A stretch of 64,000 bases of DNA from Rhodanobacter sp. C01 (GTDB taxonomy: Bacteria > Pseudomonadota > Gammaproteobacteria > Xanthomonadales > Rhodanobacteraceae), in NCBI RefSeq assembly GCF_002001045.1, contig NZ_MUNR01000012.1, positions 186,001 to 250,000 on the forward strand. The letters are read 5' to 3'. The notes under the pieces are model-generated. The model saw only the letters and a program-made list of their open reading frames with translations. It did not search any database and had not been told where the DNA came from. Positions 11,008-19,924 of this stretch are shown here, piece after piece (the first letter of the stretch is position 1; the number at the start of each line of letters is the position of its first letter). Both the position numbers and the translations under genes were made by a program.

Positions 11008-12090
11008 TCAGGGACGCACGAACCGGTAATGCGCGACCAGCCATTCCTGGCCATCGGCGTAGCCGAACAACTCCGCGCATGACATCCAGAACATGCGCCA
11101 GCGCTGGAACCATAGCGGCGCCGCCTTGGTGCCATAGGCCTTGATCAGCGTGGCCATTACCCGATCCTTGCGCGCGTCCTGATTGGCGAGCCAATGATTG
11201 GCACTGCGCTGGTAATGCGTGCCGTCGACGTGCCAGCGCTGCTCGATCTGCAGGTCGCGCTGGAACCAGAGCAGGGTGTCGGAGGCTGGCATCAGGCCGC
11301 CGGTGAAGAAATGCCGGCCCATCCAGTTGTCCTCGCCCGCGGTCTCGAACGGGTACATCAAGGTCTTGTGCGCGAAGATGTGCACGAACAGCTTGCCGCC
11401 AGGCCGCAGCCAGCTTGCGATACGGCCGAGCAGGATCTCGTAGTTGCGCATGTGCTCGAACATCTCGACCGACACGCAGCGATCGAACTGCGCCGCTTCC
11501 AGTTCGAGCCGGTTGACGTCCTGGGTGATCACGCACACGTTGAACAGGCCGCGCTGGCGGCACTGCGCTTCGATGTGTTCGCGTTGCTGGTTCGAGTTCG
11601 AGACCGCAACGATCTTCGCGTTCGGATAGCGTTCGGCCATCCACAGCGTGAGCGAGCCCCAGCCGCAGCCGAGTTCGAGGATCTTCTGGCCGTCCGCCAG
11701 CTCGGCACGCACGCCATACAGCTTGAGCATCGCCTCTTCGGCCTGTTCCAGCGACTCGTCACCACGCGGGTAATAGCAGCCCGAATACTTCAGGCGCTTG
11801 CCGAGGCACAGCTCGAAGAAGGCCGGCGGGAGTTCGTAGTGCTGCGCATTGGCAGCGTCGGTATGGATGGCCACCGGGCTGTGCCGCAGCATGTCGATGC
11901 GCTCGGCAAAGCGGGCGGCCTGCTGATCCAGTCCACCCGTCATTTCCTCGCGCAGGCGCTGCGCGCACATGCGCCGGATGCCCTGCCGCAAGAGGGCGTC
12001 GGGCAAGTGGCCACGCTCGGCCAGACCCAGCAACCCGTTGGCGGGGTGCTCTTGCGGCAGTTCGTCGCTGATGGCGGCATAGGCATTCAT
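11008..12090 (-). CDS. Cfa-like SAM-dependent methyltransferase, short form
   Basis: The 360-residue protein belongs to the cyclopropane-fatty-acid-synthase/coclaurine-N-methyltransferase-like group. The SAM-binding motif ILELGCGWGSLTLWMAERYP, the ALELYG-type YYPRGDESLEQAE segment and the SVEMFEHMRNYE motif are visible. It lacks the N-terminal lipid-binding domain found in classical Cfa, so the acceptor may differ. Its start overlaps the DUF1295 gene by 4 nt, implying coupled translation. It is the second methyltransferase of this type in the operon; the other is at 13417-14709. I infer that one makes a cyclopropane or methyl branch and the other a different methylation, but the sequence cannot say which. 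Confidence 0.82.
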   Translation of the reverse strand: MNAYAAISDELPQEHPANGLLGLAERGHLPDALLRQGIRRMCAQRLREEMTGGLDQQAARFAERIDMLRHSPVAIHTDAANAQHYELPPAFFELCLGKRLKYSGCYYPRGDESLEQAEEAMLKLYGVRAELADGQKILELGCGWGSLTLWMAERYPNAKIVAVSNSNQQREHIEAQCRQRGLFNVCVITQDVNRLELEAAQFDRCVSVEMFEHMRNYEILLGRIASWLRPGGKLFVHIFAHKTLMYPFETAGEDNWMGRHFFTGGLMPASDTLLWFQRDLQIEQRWHVDGTHYQRSANHWLANQDARKDRVMATLIKAYGTKAAPLWFQRWRMFWMSCAELFGYADGQEWLVAHYRFVRP

Positions 12091-12869
12091 GGGTCGATCC
12101 TCTTCGGAAACCAGGGAAACAGCATCGATGTGCTGCGTTGATAGGCGCGGTAGTCCTCACCGCGGCTGCGCAGCGCCTGCGTCTCGGTATACGGGATGCC
12201 GCTGATCCAGCGCAGGAACACATACATCACCACCGGCCCCGACCAGGCCAGCCACGCGATGGGGGAGCCCAGCGCAAGGCAGACGTAAGCGAACCAGTGG
12301 ATCCATTCGAAGAAATAGTTGGGGTGACGCGAGTAACGCCACAGGCCATTGCGACAGGTGCGCCCGTGGTTGGCAGGATTTGTCCGAAAGCGCGCGAGTT
12401 GACGGTCGGCGATCGATTCACCGATCACGCTGATCAGCCAGATCGCGATCGCTGCCAGAGTCCACGGACCAGCGCCGTCGGGATTACGTGCCACCGCAAG
12501 GAATGGCAGCGCGAACAGCACGATCAGGAAGGCCTGGAACTGGAAGAACAGGAAGAACTTGAACTGATTGCCGTTCCAATGCGCGCGTAGATCCTGGTAA
12601 CGGCCATCCTCCGGCTCGCCACGAACGCGTGTCCACAAATGCGCAGCGAGCCGCGCACTCCACAAGCCACCGAGCACGGCCAAGGTCGCGCGCGGCCACG
12701 CGGCCCCATCGCCGAACACCGCAAGGAAAACTGCCGCGCCGCCTACACCGCTGGCCCACAGCACATCGACGATGCCCGCATTGGCGCGTAGGCGTTGCCA
12801 TAGCCAGCCCAAGCTCATCATCAAGGCCGCCAGCACCCACAGGCAGACCAGCTGGATCCATGGATTCAT
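12087..12869 (-). CDS. DUF1295 membrane protein (steroid 5-alpha-reductase-like fold)
   Basis: The 260-residue product has six or seven hydrophobic segments and the C-terminal signature GLWRYSRHPNYFFEW, which is the cofactor-binding motif of the steroid-5-alpha-reductase/isoprenylcysteine-methyltransferase-like superfamily. DUF1295 proteins are inner-membrane proteins of unproven function, frequently found beside Cfa-like and DUF1365 genes. The ATG at 12869 overlaps the stop of the DUF2878 gene (ATGA), and its own stop overlaps the next start in the same way. A reductase acting on an acyl chain is a reasonable guess but is inference. Confidence 0.85.
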   Translation of the reverse strand: MNPWIQLVCLWVLAALMMSLGWLWQRLRANAGIVDVLWASGVGGAAVFLAVFGDGAAWPRATLAVLGGLWSARLAAHLWTRVRGEPEDGRYQDLRAHWNGNQFKFFLFFQFQAFLIVLFALPFLAVARNPDGAGPWTLAAIAIWLISVIGESIADRQLARFRTNPANHGRTCRNGLWRYSRHPNYFFEWIHWFAYVCLALGSPIAWLAWSGPVVMYVFLRWISGIPYTETQALRSRGEDYRAYQRSTSMLFPWFPKRIDP

Positions 12870-13420
12870 GGTGCGTGACCTTGCAGGGAGGCGGATACAG
12901 GAGCCGTCGTAGCTGTCCCGCGTCTGGCCAGCCATGCCAGTGCCGGCGTGGCCAGTCCCCAGCCGATTCCCAGGCATAGCAAGCCACGCCAGCTCGGATC
13001 GACAAAGGTCACTACATGCCAGCCGCGGGCTGCGCTCAGGTAGGCCAGCGGACCACCAACGGCACCCAGCAATACCGCCAGCCAGAGGCGTGTCTGCAGA
13101 TAGGCCAGCGATTGCGTGAAGGTCAGCGCAAAGGTGGCCCACAACGCGAGAATCCATGCCGGTGCCAAGGCTGCGGACGGCCACGAAGCTGCATAGCTGG
13201 CCAGTCCTGCACGGATCAATCCGCCGTCGAGCAGGAAGCCCATCACGATGGCGGTCGCCATCAACGACAGATCAACCTTGTAGTGGCGTGCGATACCCAG
13301 CTGACATGCCGCATATACCAGCATGCCGACAACCCCGGGCCATGCCAGTCCGTGTTCGGCGCCGATCACGGCACTGAACCAGACCAGCTGATAGCCGATG
13401 AGGCTGATCCAGAATTTCAT
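12866..13420 (-). CDS. DUF2878 integral membrane protein
   Basis: The 184-residue product is almost entirely hydrophobic, with about five or six membrane segments starting from FWISLIGYQLVWFSAVIGAE. It matches what I remember of the DUF2878 family, small inner-membrane proteins found in sigma-E/ChrR-type lipid clusters. No catalytic motif is visible. The ATG at 13420 overlaps the end of the upstream cfa gene by 4 nt, and its stop overlaps the DUF1295 start by 4 nt, so it is firmly embedded in the operon. Role unknown; possibly a membrane partner of the methyltransferases. Confidence 0.75.
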   Translation of the reverse strand: MKFWISLIGYQLVWFSAVIGAEHGLAWPGVVGMLVYAACQLGIARHYKVDLSLMATAIVMGFLLDGGLIRAGLASYAASWPSAALAPAWILALWATFALTFTQSLAYLQTRLWLAVLLGAVGGPLAYLSAARGWHVVTFVDPSWRGLLCLGIGWGLATPALAWLARRGTATTAPVSASLQGHAP

Positions 13421-14709
13421 GCAGGGATCCCGAGCTCGGGCAGCGGGGCAGGCCGGCGGTTGCCGGGCTTGGCCAGCAGCAGATGCGCCACACCGATCGA
13501 GCGCTCGCGGAAGCCGCCTTCGCAATACGCCAGGTAGAACTCCCACATGCGGATGAAGTGTTCGTCGAAACCCTGCGCATGTACCTGCGACAGACGTGCC
13601 ATGAAACGTTCGCGCCAGGCATGCAGGGTGCGCGCATAGGACTCGCCAAAGTCCTCCAGCTGGACCAGCGCCAGATCGCTGCTGCGCGTCTTGGCGGCGA
13701 GCAGGGTGCTGATCGACGGAATGAAGCTGCCGGGAAACACATGGCGCTTGATGAAGTCGACCGACTTCAAGGCCTGCGCGTAGCGATGGTCTTCGATCGT
13801 GATGGCCTGCAACAGCGCCAGTCCATCGGGTTTGAGCAGCTGACCCAGCTGGCCGAAATACGTATCGAGGTAAGGCGCACCAATCGCCTCGACCATCTCG
13901 ATCGACACCAGCTTGTCGTACTGCCCGCTCAGGTCACGATAGTCTTTCAGTAACAAGGTAACGCGGTCGCTTATGCCGGCAGCAGTGATGCGCTCACTGG
14001 CCAACGCATGCTGTTCGCGCGAGATCGTGGTGGTGGTGACATGGCAGCCGTAATGCTGTGCCGCGTAGAGCGCAAAGCCACCCCAGCCGGTACCGATCTC
14101 GACCACGCGATCAGTTGGCTGCAGATCGAGCTTGCGGCAGATGCGTTCCAGCTTGCGCGCGGAGGCAGCCTCCAGCGTGTCGTCGGCACCGGCCCAGATC
14201 GCCGAGGAATACATCAGGTCCGGCGACAGGAACAGTTCGAAGAAATCGTTGCCGAGATCGTAATGTGCGGCAATGTTGCGACGGCTGCCCGTGCGCGTAT
14301 TGCGCTGCAGGGCATGCCAGGCGCGCATTGCCATGCCGCCGAGCCGGGCCAGCCCGGTCTCCATCCCGTCGAGCAGATCGCGGTTGCGCACCAGCAACTG
14401 GATCAGGGCGACCAGATTGGTGCAGCGCCATTGCCCATCCATATAGGACTCACCGGCACCGACGCTGCCATTGGCGGCAACGGCCCGATAGAACGCGGGG
14501 TCGAGCACCTCGATATGCGCGGTGAGATCCGGGTGCTGCGTCGCTGGCGTGCCCAACTCGACGGTACCCAGCGCATCCTGAAGCACGAGACGGCCATGCC
14601 GCAGACCGGCCATCTGCGCGAGCAGGCGCTGGCGCAGGAAACGCGCACCGGCAGACGGCACCGTGGCATCAACGGATTCAGTCACACCGGGTTTGACGAT
14701 AGCGTTCAT
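13417..14709 (-). CDS. cfa: Cyclopropane-fatty-acyl-phospholipid synthase-type methyltransferase
   Basis: The 430-residue protein has the two-part architecture of Cfa: an N-terminal lipid-binding region (about 25-130, with YMDGQW) and a SAM-dependent methyltransferase (about 150-400). Motifs include NIAAHYDLGNDFFELFL, the SAM loop VVEIGTGWGGFALYAAQHYG, SIEMVEAIG and IKRHVFPGSFIPS. Family enzymes methylate double bonds of membrane phospholipid acyl chains. In Rhodobacter a homologous enzyme starts the pathway to methylated and furan fatty acids, so the product could be a cyclopropane or a methyl branch. The gene sits 7 nt after DUF1365 and overlaps DUF2878. Confidence 0.88.
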   Translation of the reverse strand: MNAIVKPGVTESVDATVPSAGARFLRQRLLAQMAGLRHGRLVLQDALGTVELGTPATQHPDLTAHIEVLDPAFYRAVAANGSVGAGESYMDGQWRCTNLVALIQLLVRNRDLLDGMETGLARLGGMAMRAWHALQRNTRTGSRRNIAAHYDLGNDFFELFLSPDLMYSSAIWAGADDTLEAASARKLERICRKLDLQPTDRVVEIGTGWGGFALYAAQHYGCHVTTTTISREQHALASERITAAGISDRVTLLLKDYRDLSGQYDKLVSIEMVEAIGAPYLDTYFGQLGQLLKPDGLALLQAITIEDHRYAQALKSVDFIKRHVFPGSFIPSISTLLAAKTRSSDLALVQLEDFGESYARTLHAWRERFMARLSQVHAQGFDEHFIRMWEFYLAYCEGGFRERSIGVAHLLLAKPGNRRPAPLPELGIPA

Positions 14710-14716
14710 GCGGGCC

Positions 14717-15502
14717 TCAAAGCGGTTGCGGATGGTCGTGGATGGGATTGCGTTTCAGCCACAGTCGCAGCGCCTGCCAATGAATGGCGCCGACGATCTG
14801 GGCTGTCATCAACGGATAGCGCCACAGCACGCGGGCGAGCACGGCGCTGGTCATGGGCTGCCGCTGCAGGGTGAGGGTGGCGTCGAATTCGCGCTGGCCA
14901 TCGCGCAGCACGTCCATGTGCACATGCAGGTCGTCAGCCGGTACGGTGAAGCGCCAGTCGTACTCGCGCGCCATCGGCATGAAGGGCGATACGTGGAAGG
15001 TCTTGGGGAAGGTCCAGTGCATGGCGCGTCCATGCATCTGTGCAGTCTCGACCGGCAGCACATAGGCATGGCGTTCGTGCCATGGCATGTTGGTGATCTC
15101 GGCCACGATGCAGACCAGGGTCACGCCGTCCTCGGCGTAGCAGTAGTAGAAGCTGACCGGATTGAACACGTAGCCGAAGTAACGCAGATGGGTCAGCAGG
15201 CGGATCGGCCCGACCGGCCGATGGCCGGTGGCCTGTTCGACGCGCTGGCGCACGGCTTCTGCGAGCGACAGCTCCACTGGGCCGAGGTAATCCTTGCGCC
15301 GAAACTGCGCGATGTTGCCGTGCTCGCTGGACCACAGCCAGCGTTGCTTGAACACGCGATCGACTTCGTCCAGATCCAGATAAAGCTGGGCCATCTTGTA
15401 ATCGAAGACATGCGAGTGGGGCACGAGGCGACGATGGCGCACCACGCCTTCGTACACGGCGCTCGCCAGCGGGGCAGTTGCATGGGGCGCTTCGGCGTTC
15501 AC
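14717..15502 (-). CDS. DUF1365 family protein
   Basis: The 261-residue product carries the DUF1365 hallmarks: [19 protein letters not shown] at the start, [16 protein letters not shown] in the middle, and a late [13 protein letters not shown]. The family is uncharacterised but almost always sits next to a flavin amine-oxidase-like gene and a Cfa-like gene, as it does here. The start is a GTG at 15502 that overlaps the TGA of the amine-oxidase gene (GTGA), giving a 4-nt coupled overlap; longer in-frame extensions upstream lie inside that gene and lack family similarity. It is probably involved in the same acyl modification. Confidence 0.88.
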   Translation of the reverse strand: MNAEAPHATAPLASAVYEGVVRHRRLVPHSHVFDYKMAQLYLDLDEVDRVFKQRWLWSSEHGNIAQFRRKDYLGPVELSLAEAVRQRVEQATGHRPVGPIRLLTHLRYFGYVFNPVSFYYCYAEDGVTLVCIVAEITNMPWHERHAYVLPVETAQMHGRAMHWTFPKTFHVSPFMPMAREYDWRFTVPADDLHVHMDVLRDGQREFDATLTLQRQPMTSAVLARVLWRYPLMTAQIVGAIHWQALRLWLKRNPIHDHPQPL

Positions 15503-16797
15503 GCCGCCATCTCCTGCCCACGTGGTTTCACCAGATGGAGGGACGCCGCTCCCACCGGCCAGCGCACGCCGAGTGCTTCGGCGACTTCGACCGCGCTGCG
15601 CATGCCGTCCTCGTGGAAACCCCAGCCCCAGTACGCACCGGCAAACCAGGTGCGTCGTTGCCCCTGGATCTCGGCCTTGTGCATCTGCGCGGCCACCGAA
15701 GCGTGGCTGTAAACCGGGTGGTGGTACTGCATGCGTGCGAGTATCTTGTCCGGGTCGATCGCCGCGGTGCGGTTGAGCGTGACCACGAAAGGCTCGGGCG
15801 ATTCGATACCTTGCAGCAGGTTCATGCAGTAGCTGACAGTGCAGGCTTCGCTCGGATCGCGCGGCAGCCAGGCATTCCAGGCTGCCCATGCCTTGCGGCG
15901 TACCGGCAACACGCGGGCGTCGGTATGCAGCACGGTGTCATTGGCCTGGTAAGGCATCGCCCCAAGAATGGCTTGCTCGCGTTCATTCGCGTCGCTAAGC
16001 AGTGCGAGTGCCTGGTCGCTGTGGCAGGCCAGTATCAACTGGTCGAAGTGCTCGATGCCTGCGGCACTCTCCACGATGGCGCCATCGGCATGGCGGCGGA
16101 TCGAACGTACCGTGCAATTCAGCCGTTCGTGTACCGGCCAATGTGTACGCAGCGCTTGCACGTAGCTGGACGAACCACCGCGCACCACCCGCCATTGCGG
16201 GCGGTCGCTTACCTGCAGCATCTGGTGATTGGCCATGAACTGCACCAGATAACGGGCAGGGAAGCCGAGGATCTGTGTGGCCGGCGAGGACCACAGCGCC
16301 GATGCCATCGGCACCAGATGCTCATCGCGAAAGGCGGCACCGTATCCGCGCTCGGCGAGATAGTCGCCCAGCGTGGGGCCTTTCCCGGGCGAATCCAGCA
16401 GCGCCGGCGCCTCGCGATAGAAGCGCGTCAGGTCGCGCACCATGCCGATGAAGCGTGGCGAGCACAGGTTGCGACGCTGGCAGAACAATGTATCCAGCGT
16501 GGCCGCGTTGTATTCCATGCCGCTGGCTTCGTTGTGCACCGAGAAGCTCATCGTGGTGGGTTGCGACTCCACACCGAGCTGCTTGAACATCCGCGTCAGC
16601 AAAGGGTAATGGCTCGGGTTGTGCACGATGAAGCCGCTGTCGATCCGGTAGTTGCGCCCGTGCTGCACCACGTCATGCGTATGTGTGTGACCACCGAAAT
16701 AGCTGTTGGCCTCGAACAGCGTCACATCGTATTTGCGCGACAACAGCCATGCCGATGCCAGCCCCGCGATACCTGATCCCACCACGGCAACCCGCAT
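15499..16797 (-). CDS. FAD-dependent amine-oxidase-like oxidoreductase
   Basis: The 432-residue protein starts with the dinucleotide fold [18 protein letters not shown] and the [13 protein letters not shown] segment where FAD is expected to bind. The C-terminal FAD-binding part contains [16 protein letters not shown]. This subgroup, fused in annotation with cyclopropane fatty-acid metabolism, includes the Rhodobacter flavoprotein that introduces a second double bond into a methylated acyl chain on the way to furan fatty acids; that link is from memory of the family, not alignment. It lies 3 nt after the desaturase gene and overlaps DUF1365 by 4 nt, so all three are likely co-translated. Confidence 0.85.
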   Translation of the reverse strand: MRVAVVGSGIAGLASAWLLSRKYDVTLFEANSYFGGHTHTHDVVQHGRNYRIDSGFIVHNPSHYPLLTRMFKQLGVESQPTTMSFSVHNEASGMEYNAATLDTLFCQRRNLCSPRFIGMVRDLTRFYREAPALLDSPGKGPTLGDYLAERGYGAAFRDEHLVPMASALWSSPATQILGFPARYLVQFMANHQMLQVSDRPQWRVVRGGSSSYVQALRTHWPVHERLNCTVRSIRRHADGAIVESAAGIEHFDQLILACHSDQALALLSDANEREQAILGAMPYQANDTVLHTDARVLPVRRKAWAAWNAWLPRDPSEACTVSYCMNLLQGIESPEPFVVTLNRTAAIDPDKILARMQYHHPVYSHASVAAQMHKAEIQGQRRTWFAGAYWGWGFHEDGMRSAVEVAEALGVRWPVGAASLHLVKPRGQEMAA

Positions 16798-16800
16798 GGC

Positions 16801-17808
16801 TCAGCTCCTCGCCTTGGTCAGCACCCATGCGGGGACCGGTTTCAGCCCGCGCACCAGGCCAAGTGCCGACATCAATTTCAGCCCGTACCAGGTCAAATCG
16901 ACTTCCCACCAGTGGAAACCCTGCCGACTCGAACCTGGGAAAAAGTGATGATTGTTGTGCCAGCCTTCGCCGAAGGTAAGCAATGCCAGCCACACGTTGT
17001 TGCGGCTGTCGTCCTTGGTGTCGAAGCGGCGCCTGCCGAAACGGTGTGCCAGCGAGTTGATCGTGACCGTGGCGTGGAACAGCACGATCGTCGAGACGAA
17101 GAAGCCCCAGATCAGCATCTGTCCACCTGTGGTGCCAAGCTGCGGCGCCACGTGATTCAGCAGCGCACCCAGCCCATACAGTGCGATCGCCAGCAGCACC
17201 GGAATCGCGATGTCGAAGCGATCCAGCCAGCGCAGCTCCGGATACTTGGCCAGATCAGGCACCCGCGACAGGTCGGTGCGAAAGTTGCGCGGAGTCAGGA
17301 ACCAGCCGACATGACTCCACAGGAAGCCATGGATGCCCGGCGAATGTGGGTCGTCCGGCGTGTCGGTCACACGATGATGATGGCGGTGATGTGCAGCCCA
17401 CCACAGCGGGCCGCGTTGCACGCAGGAGGCACCGATCAAGGCGAACAGGAACTGCACCGCGCGCGAAGTCTGGAAGGTGCGGTGCGAAAAATAGCGGTGA
17501 TAGAACCCGGTCAAGGCAAACATGCGCACCACATAGAGCGTGGCGGCAACGATTACCGCGATCGACGACGTGCCCACCCATATCACGCCGAGGCAGGCCA
17601 GGTGCATCGCCACGAACGGCGCTGCACGCAGCCAGTCGATCCGGTCTTCGCGGCTCTCGTCGATCTCCACCGTGGCACTCGTATCGAACCAGCGCCGCAG
17701 CGTGCGCATCAGCCAGGAATGTCTGGCGGCGGTCTGAGTCGCTCCGCCGGAAGTCGGGGCTCCGACCTGGAGGGCAGGCGTGATCGGGATCGGACGGGGG
17801 GTGGCCAT
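16801..17808 (-). CDS. Acyl-CoA/acyl-lipid desaturase (delta-9 type)
   Basis: The 335-residue membrane enzyme shows the three histidine boxes of the di-iron fatty-acid desaturases: HRYFSH at 104-109, HHRHHH at 140-145 and HNNHH at 284-288. Pairs of hydrophobic segments lie before the first box and between the second and third. It would insert a cis double bond into a saturated acyl chain, giving the substrate needed by Cfa-like enzymes. It is the first gene of the eight-gene minus-strand operon that runs to the lipocalin, and it diverges from tspO across 167 nt that must hold the operon promoter. Confidence 0.92.
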   Translation of the reverse strand: MATPRPIPITPALQVGAPTSGGATQTAARHSWLMRTLRRWFDTSATVEIDESREDRIDWLRAAPFVAMHLACLGVIWVGTSSIAVIVAATLYVVRMFALTGFYHRYFSHRTFQTSRAVQFLFALIGASCVQRGPLWWAAHHRHHHRVTDTPDDPHSPGIHGFLWSHVGWFLTPRNFRTDLSRVPDLAKYPELRWLDRFDIAIPVLLAIALYGLGALLNHVAPQLGTTGGQMLIWGFFVSTIVLFHATVTINSLAHRFGRRRFDTKDDSRNNVWLALLTFGEGWHNNHHFFPGSSRQGFHWWEVDLTWYGLKLMSALGLVRGLKPVPAWVLTKARS

Positions 17809-17928
17809 GGGAACATACCTGTCAGCGGTTCAATGACAGATACGTAATAAGCACCGCCGTGGATGCACCCCAGCCTGAAATGGGCGGTAGCGCCTGTCTT
17901 CCCAACGGAGTCGGCCGGCATGGGATCC

Positions 17929-17955
17929 GGAACCGCGTTCCATGCGTATCACGTT
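17929..17955 (+). promoter_or_regulatory. Candidate ECF-sigma promoter for tspO, with embedded dyad
   Basis: GGAACC at 17929-17934 and CGTT at 17952-17955 are 17 nt apart, the arrangement common to ECF-sigma promoters. The -35 element is also one arm of a perfect GGAAC-CGC-GTTCC dyad (17929-17941), so a GGAAC box faces each way in the tspO/desaturase gap. A matching -10 for the desaturase direction was not found. Confidence 0.3.
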
Positions 17956-17975
17956 GACATCAACGGGAGACATCC

Positions 17976-18464
17976 ATGCCTGATCTGAAGCGCACCGCAG
18001 GGCTGATCGGCTGGTTGCTGCTGAGCTTCGCCGCCGCTGCGATCGGCGCGATGGCCTCTGTGCAGGCCGCTGCGTTCTACCGCCGGCTGGCGCAGCCGTG
18101 GTGGGCGCCTCCGGCCTCGGTATTCGGTCCGGTGTGGTCGCTGTTGTATGTGCTGATGGACATTGCCGCGTGGCTGGTCTGGCGCGAAGGCGGCTGGCAA
18201 CGGCGGCGCGGGGCGCTCGCGCTGTTCGTGCTCCAGCTGGCCGTCAATGCGCTGTGGAGCTGGCTGTTCTTCGGCTGGCATCGTGGCGCGCTGGCATTCG
18301 CCGACATCGTGTCGCTGTGGCTGCTGATCGTGGCCACCGCGATCGGCTTCTGGCGTGTGCGCCCGCTGGCCGGCGCGCTGCTGCTGCCCTACCTGGACTG
18401 GGTGAGTTTCGCCGTGGCGTTGAACTGCGCCGTATGGCTCCTGAATCCGCTGCTGCTCGGCTGA
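17976..18464 (+). CDS. tspO: TspO/MBR-family membrane protein
   Basis: The 162-residue product has five membrane segments and the family motifs WWAPPASVFGPVWSLLYVLM and ALNALWSWLFFGWHR-like (here AVNALWSWLFFGWHR). TspO proteins bind porphyrins and tetrapyrroles and influence photo-oxidative stress responses in several bacteria. A GGGAG ribosome binding site precedes the ATG. It is the only plus-strand gene inside the long lipid and stress locus, placed between the photolyase (stops 8 nt apart) and the desaturase operon, which suggests control by the same sigma factors. Heme or porphyrin handling under light stress is the most likely role. Confidence 0.9.
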   Translation: MPDLKRTAGLIGWLLLSFAAAAIGAMASVQAAAFYRRLAQPWWAPPASVFGPVWSLLYVLMDIAAWLVWREGGWQRRRGALALFVLQLAVNALWSWLFFGWHRGALAFADIVSLWLLIVATAIGFWRVRPLAGALLLPYLDWVSFAVALNCAVWLLNPLLLG

Positions 18465-18472
18465 GGCCTGGA

Positions 18473-19897
18473 TCAGCAAAGCGACTGGTAGGCGTCCAGT
18501 GCCCGCTGGCGCGAAACGCCCAGGTCGACCATCGGCGGGGGGTAGCCACTGCGCCTGAGCAGGGCTTGATCTTTCCAGGGCTCGTGCAGCAACGCCGGCG
18601 ATGCTTGCTCCAGCTCCGGCAACCAGCGGCGCAGGTAGTGGCCCTCGGGATCGAAGCGCTTCGCTTGGGTCAGCGGGTTGAACACGCGGAAATACGGTGC
18701 CGCATCCGCGCCGCAGCCAGCCACCCATTGCCAGCCCAGCGTGTTGTTGGCCAGGTCTGCATCGACCAGGGTGTCCCAGAACCAGCGTGCCCCATGCTGC
18801 CAGTGCTGACGAAGATTCTTGGTGAGAAAGCTGCCGACGATCATGCGCACGCGGTTGTGCATCCAGCCGGTGTGCCAAAGCTCGCGCATGCCCGCATCGA
18901 CCAGCGGAATGCCGGTACGGCCGTGTTGCCAGCGTTCGATCGCGGCCGGATCGGCCGGCGCCCACGGGAAAGAGTCGAAGCGCGGGTTGAAGTTGTCCAC
19001 CGGCGTGCGTGGAAAGTGGTAGAGCAGGTGATGGGCGAATTCGCGCCAGCCCAGTTCGCGCAGATAAGGCTCGATGTCGGGACGGCGCTTCGCATCGGCT
19101 GCGCGGGCGCGACGGTCGAGTTCGGCATGGATCTGCCGCGGCGAGATCTCGCCGAAGTGCAGGTGCGGCGACAGCCGCGAGGTGCCATGCCGCGCCGGCA
19201 GGTCGCGCGCGTGCGCGTAGTCTCCGATCGCGTCGTCGCCGAAGATCTCCAGCAGTTCCCGCGCGCCAGCCTCGCCCGGCTGCCAGCTGGCGGCTAGGCC
19301 TCCGGCCCAGGCGATGCGCGGCAGCAATTCAAGCGCTGTCAGCGGCAGGTTGCCGGGCAGCTTGCACCAGCCGGGCAGCCGCGGCGCCGGCAACGGCTCG
19401 CTCGCCTGCACCTGCGGGCGCAGGTTGCGCCAGTACGGCGTGAACACCTTGTACGGCTGGCCCTGCTGGGTGGCGATCTGCCATGGCTCGCACCACAGCG
19501 AGGCGTTTTGGCTGTGCACGGCGACGCCTTCGGCCTGCAGCACGCTTTTGATGCGCATGTCGCGTGCGATCGTGGCTGGTTCGTACAGCCGGTTCCAATA
19601 CACCGCGGTGGCACCGCTGTCGCGGACCAGCTCGCGCAGCACGGTCCACGTGTCGCCCTTGCGCAGGTGCAGCGCTGCCGCCTTTTCGCGCAGTCGGTCG
19701 TCGAGCGCGGCCAGCGCATGGTGCAGCCACCAGCGACTGGCGGCACCTGTAGCCCATTCGCCATCCTCGCCGGGCGAGTGAATGAAGACCGGCAAGACCC
19801 GGTCATGCGCGGCGCACGCGGCACTGAGCGCGGGGTTGTCGGTCACACGCAAGTCGCGCCGGAACAGCACGAGTGCCGTGCTCATCGACGTAGGCAT
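18473..19897 (-). CDS. phrB: Deoxyribodipyrimidine photolyase
   Basis: The 474-residue flavoprotein has an N-terminal alpha/beta antenna domain (LVLFRRDLRVTDNPAL) and a C-terminal helical FAD domain. The diagnostic FAD-site segments HTGWMHNRVRMIVGSFLTKNL (split here: HTGWMHNRVRM, then VGSFLTKNL) and NNTLGWQWVAGCGADA are present. It repairs cyclobutane pyrimidine dimers with blue light. The ATG at 19897 has a GAGCGG just upstream; a second ATG at 19885 starts closer to the conserved core and is possible. It lies 27 nt behind the ChrR-like gene, matching the rpoE-chrR-photolyase order seen in other light-stress regulons. Confidence 0.93.
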   Translation of the reverse strand: MPTSMSTALVLFRRDLRVTDNPALSAACAAHDRVLPVFIHSPGEDGEWATGAASRWWLHHALAALDDRLREKAAALHLRKGDTWTVLRELVRDSGATAVYWNRLYEPATIARDMRIKSVLQAEGVAVHSQNASLWCEPWQIATQQGQPYKVFTPYWRNLRPQVQASEPLPAPRLPGWCKLPGNLPLTALELLPRIAWAGGLAASWQPGEAGARELLEIFGDDAIGDYAHARDLPARHGTSRLSPHLHFGEISPRQIHAELDRRARAADAKRRPDIEPYLRELGWREFAHHLLYHFPRTPVDNFNPRFDSFPWAPADPAAIERWQHGRTGIPLVDAGMRELWHTGWMHNRVRMIVGSFLTKNLRQHWQHGARWFWDTLVDADLANNTLGWQWVAGCGADAAPYFRVFNPLTQAKRFDPEGHYLRRWLPELEQASPALLHEPWKDQALLRRSGYPPPMVDLGVSRQRALDAYQSLC

Positions 19898-19924
19898 CCG
19901 CTCATGACCCTGTCGATGCCAAGT

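Noticed and set aside
10967..11644. Long N-terminal extension of the lipocalin reading frame
   Set aside because: It lies entirely antiphase to the well-supported Cfa-like gene on the same strand, and a signal peptide and ribosome binding site mark the true start at 10966.
16920..16940. GACTCGAACC string resembling a tRNA T-loop
   Set aside because: It lies inside the desaturase gene in coding phase, and no cloverleaf surrounds it.
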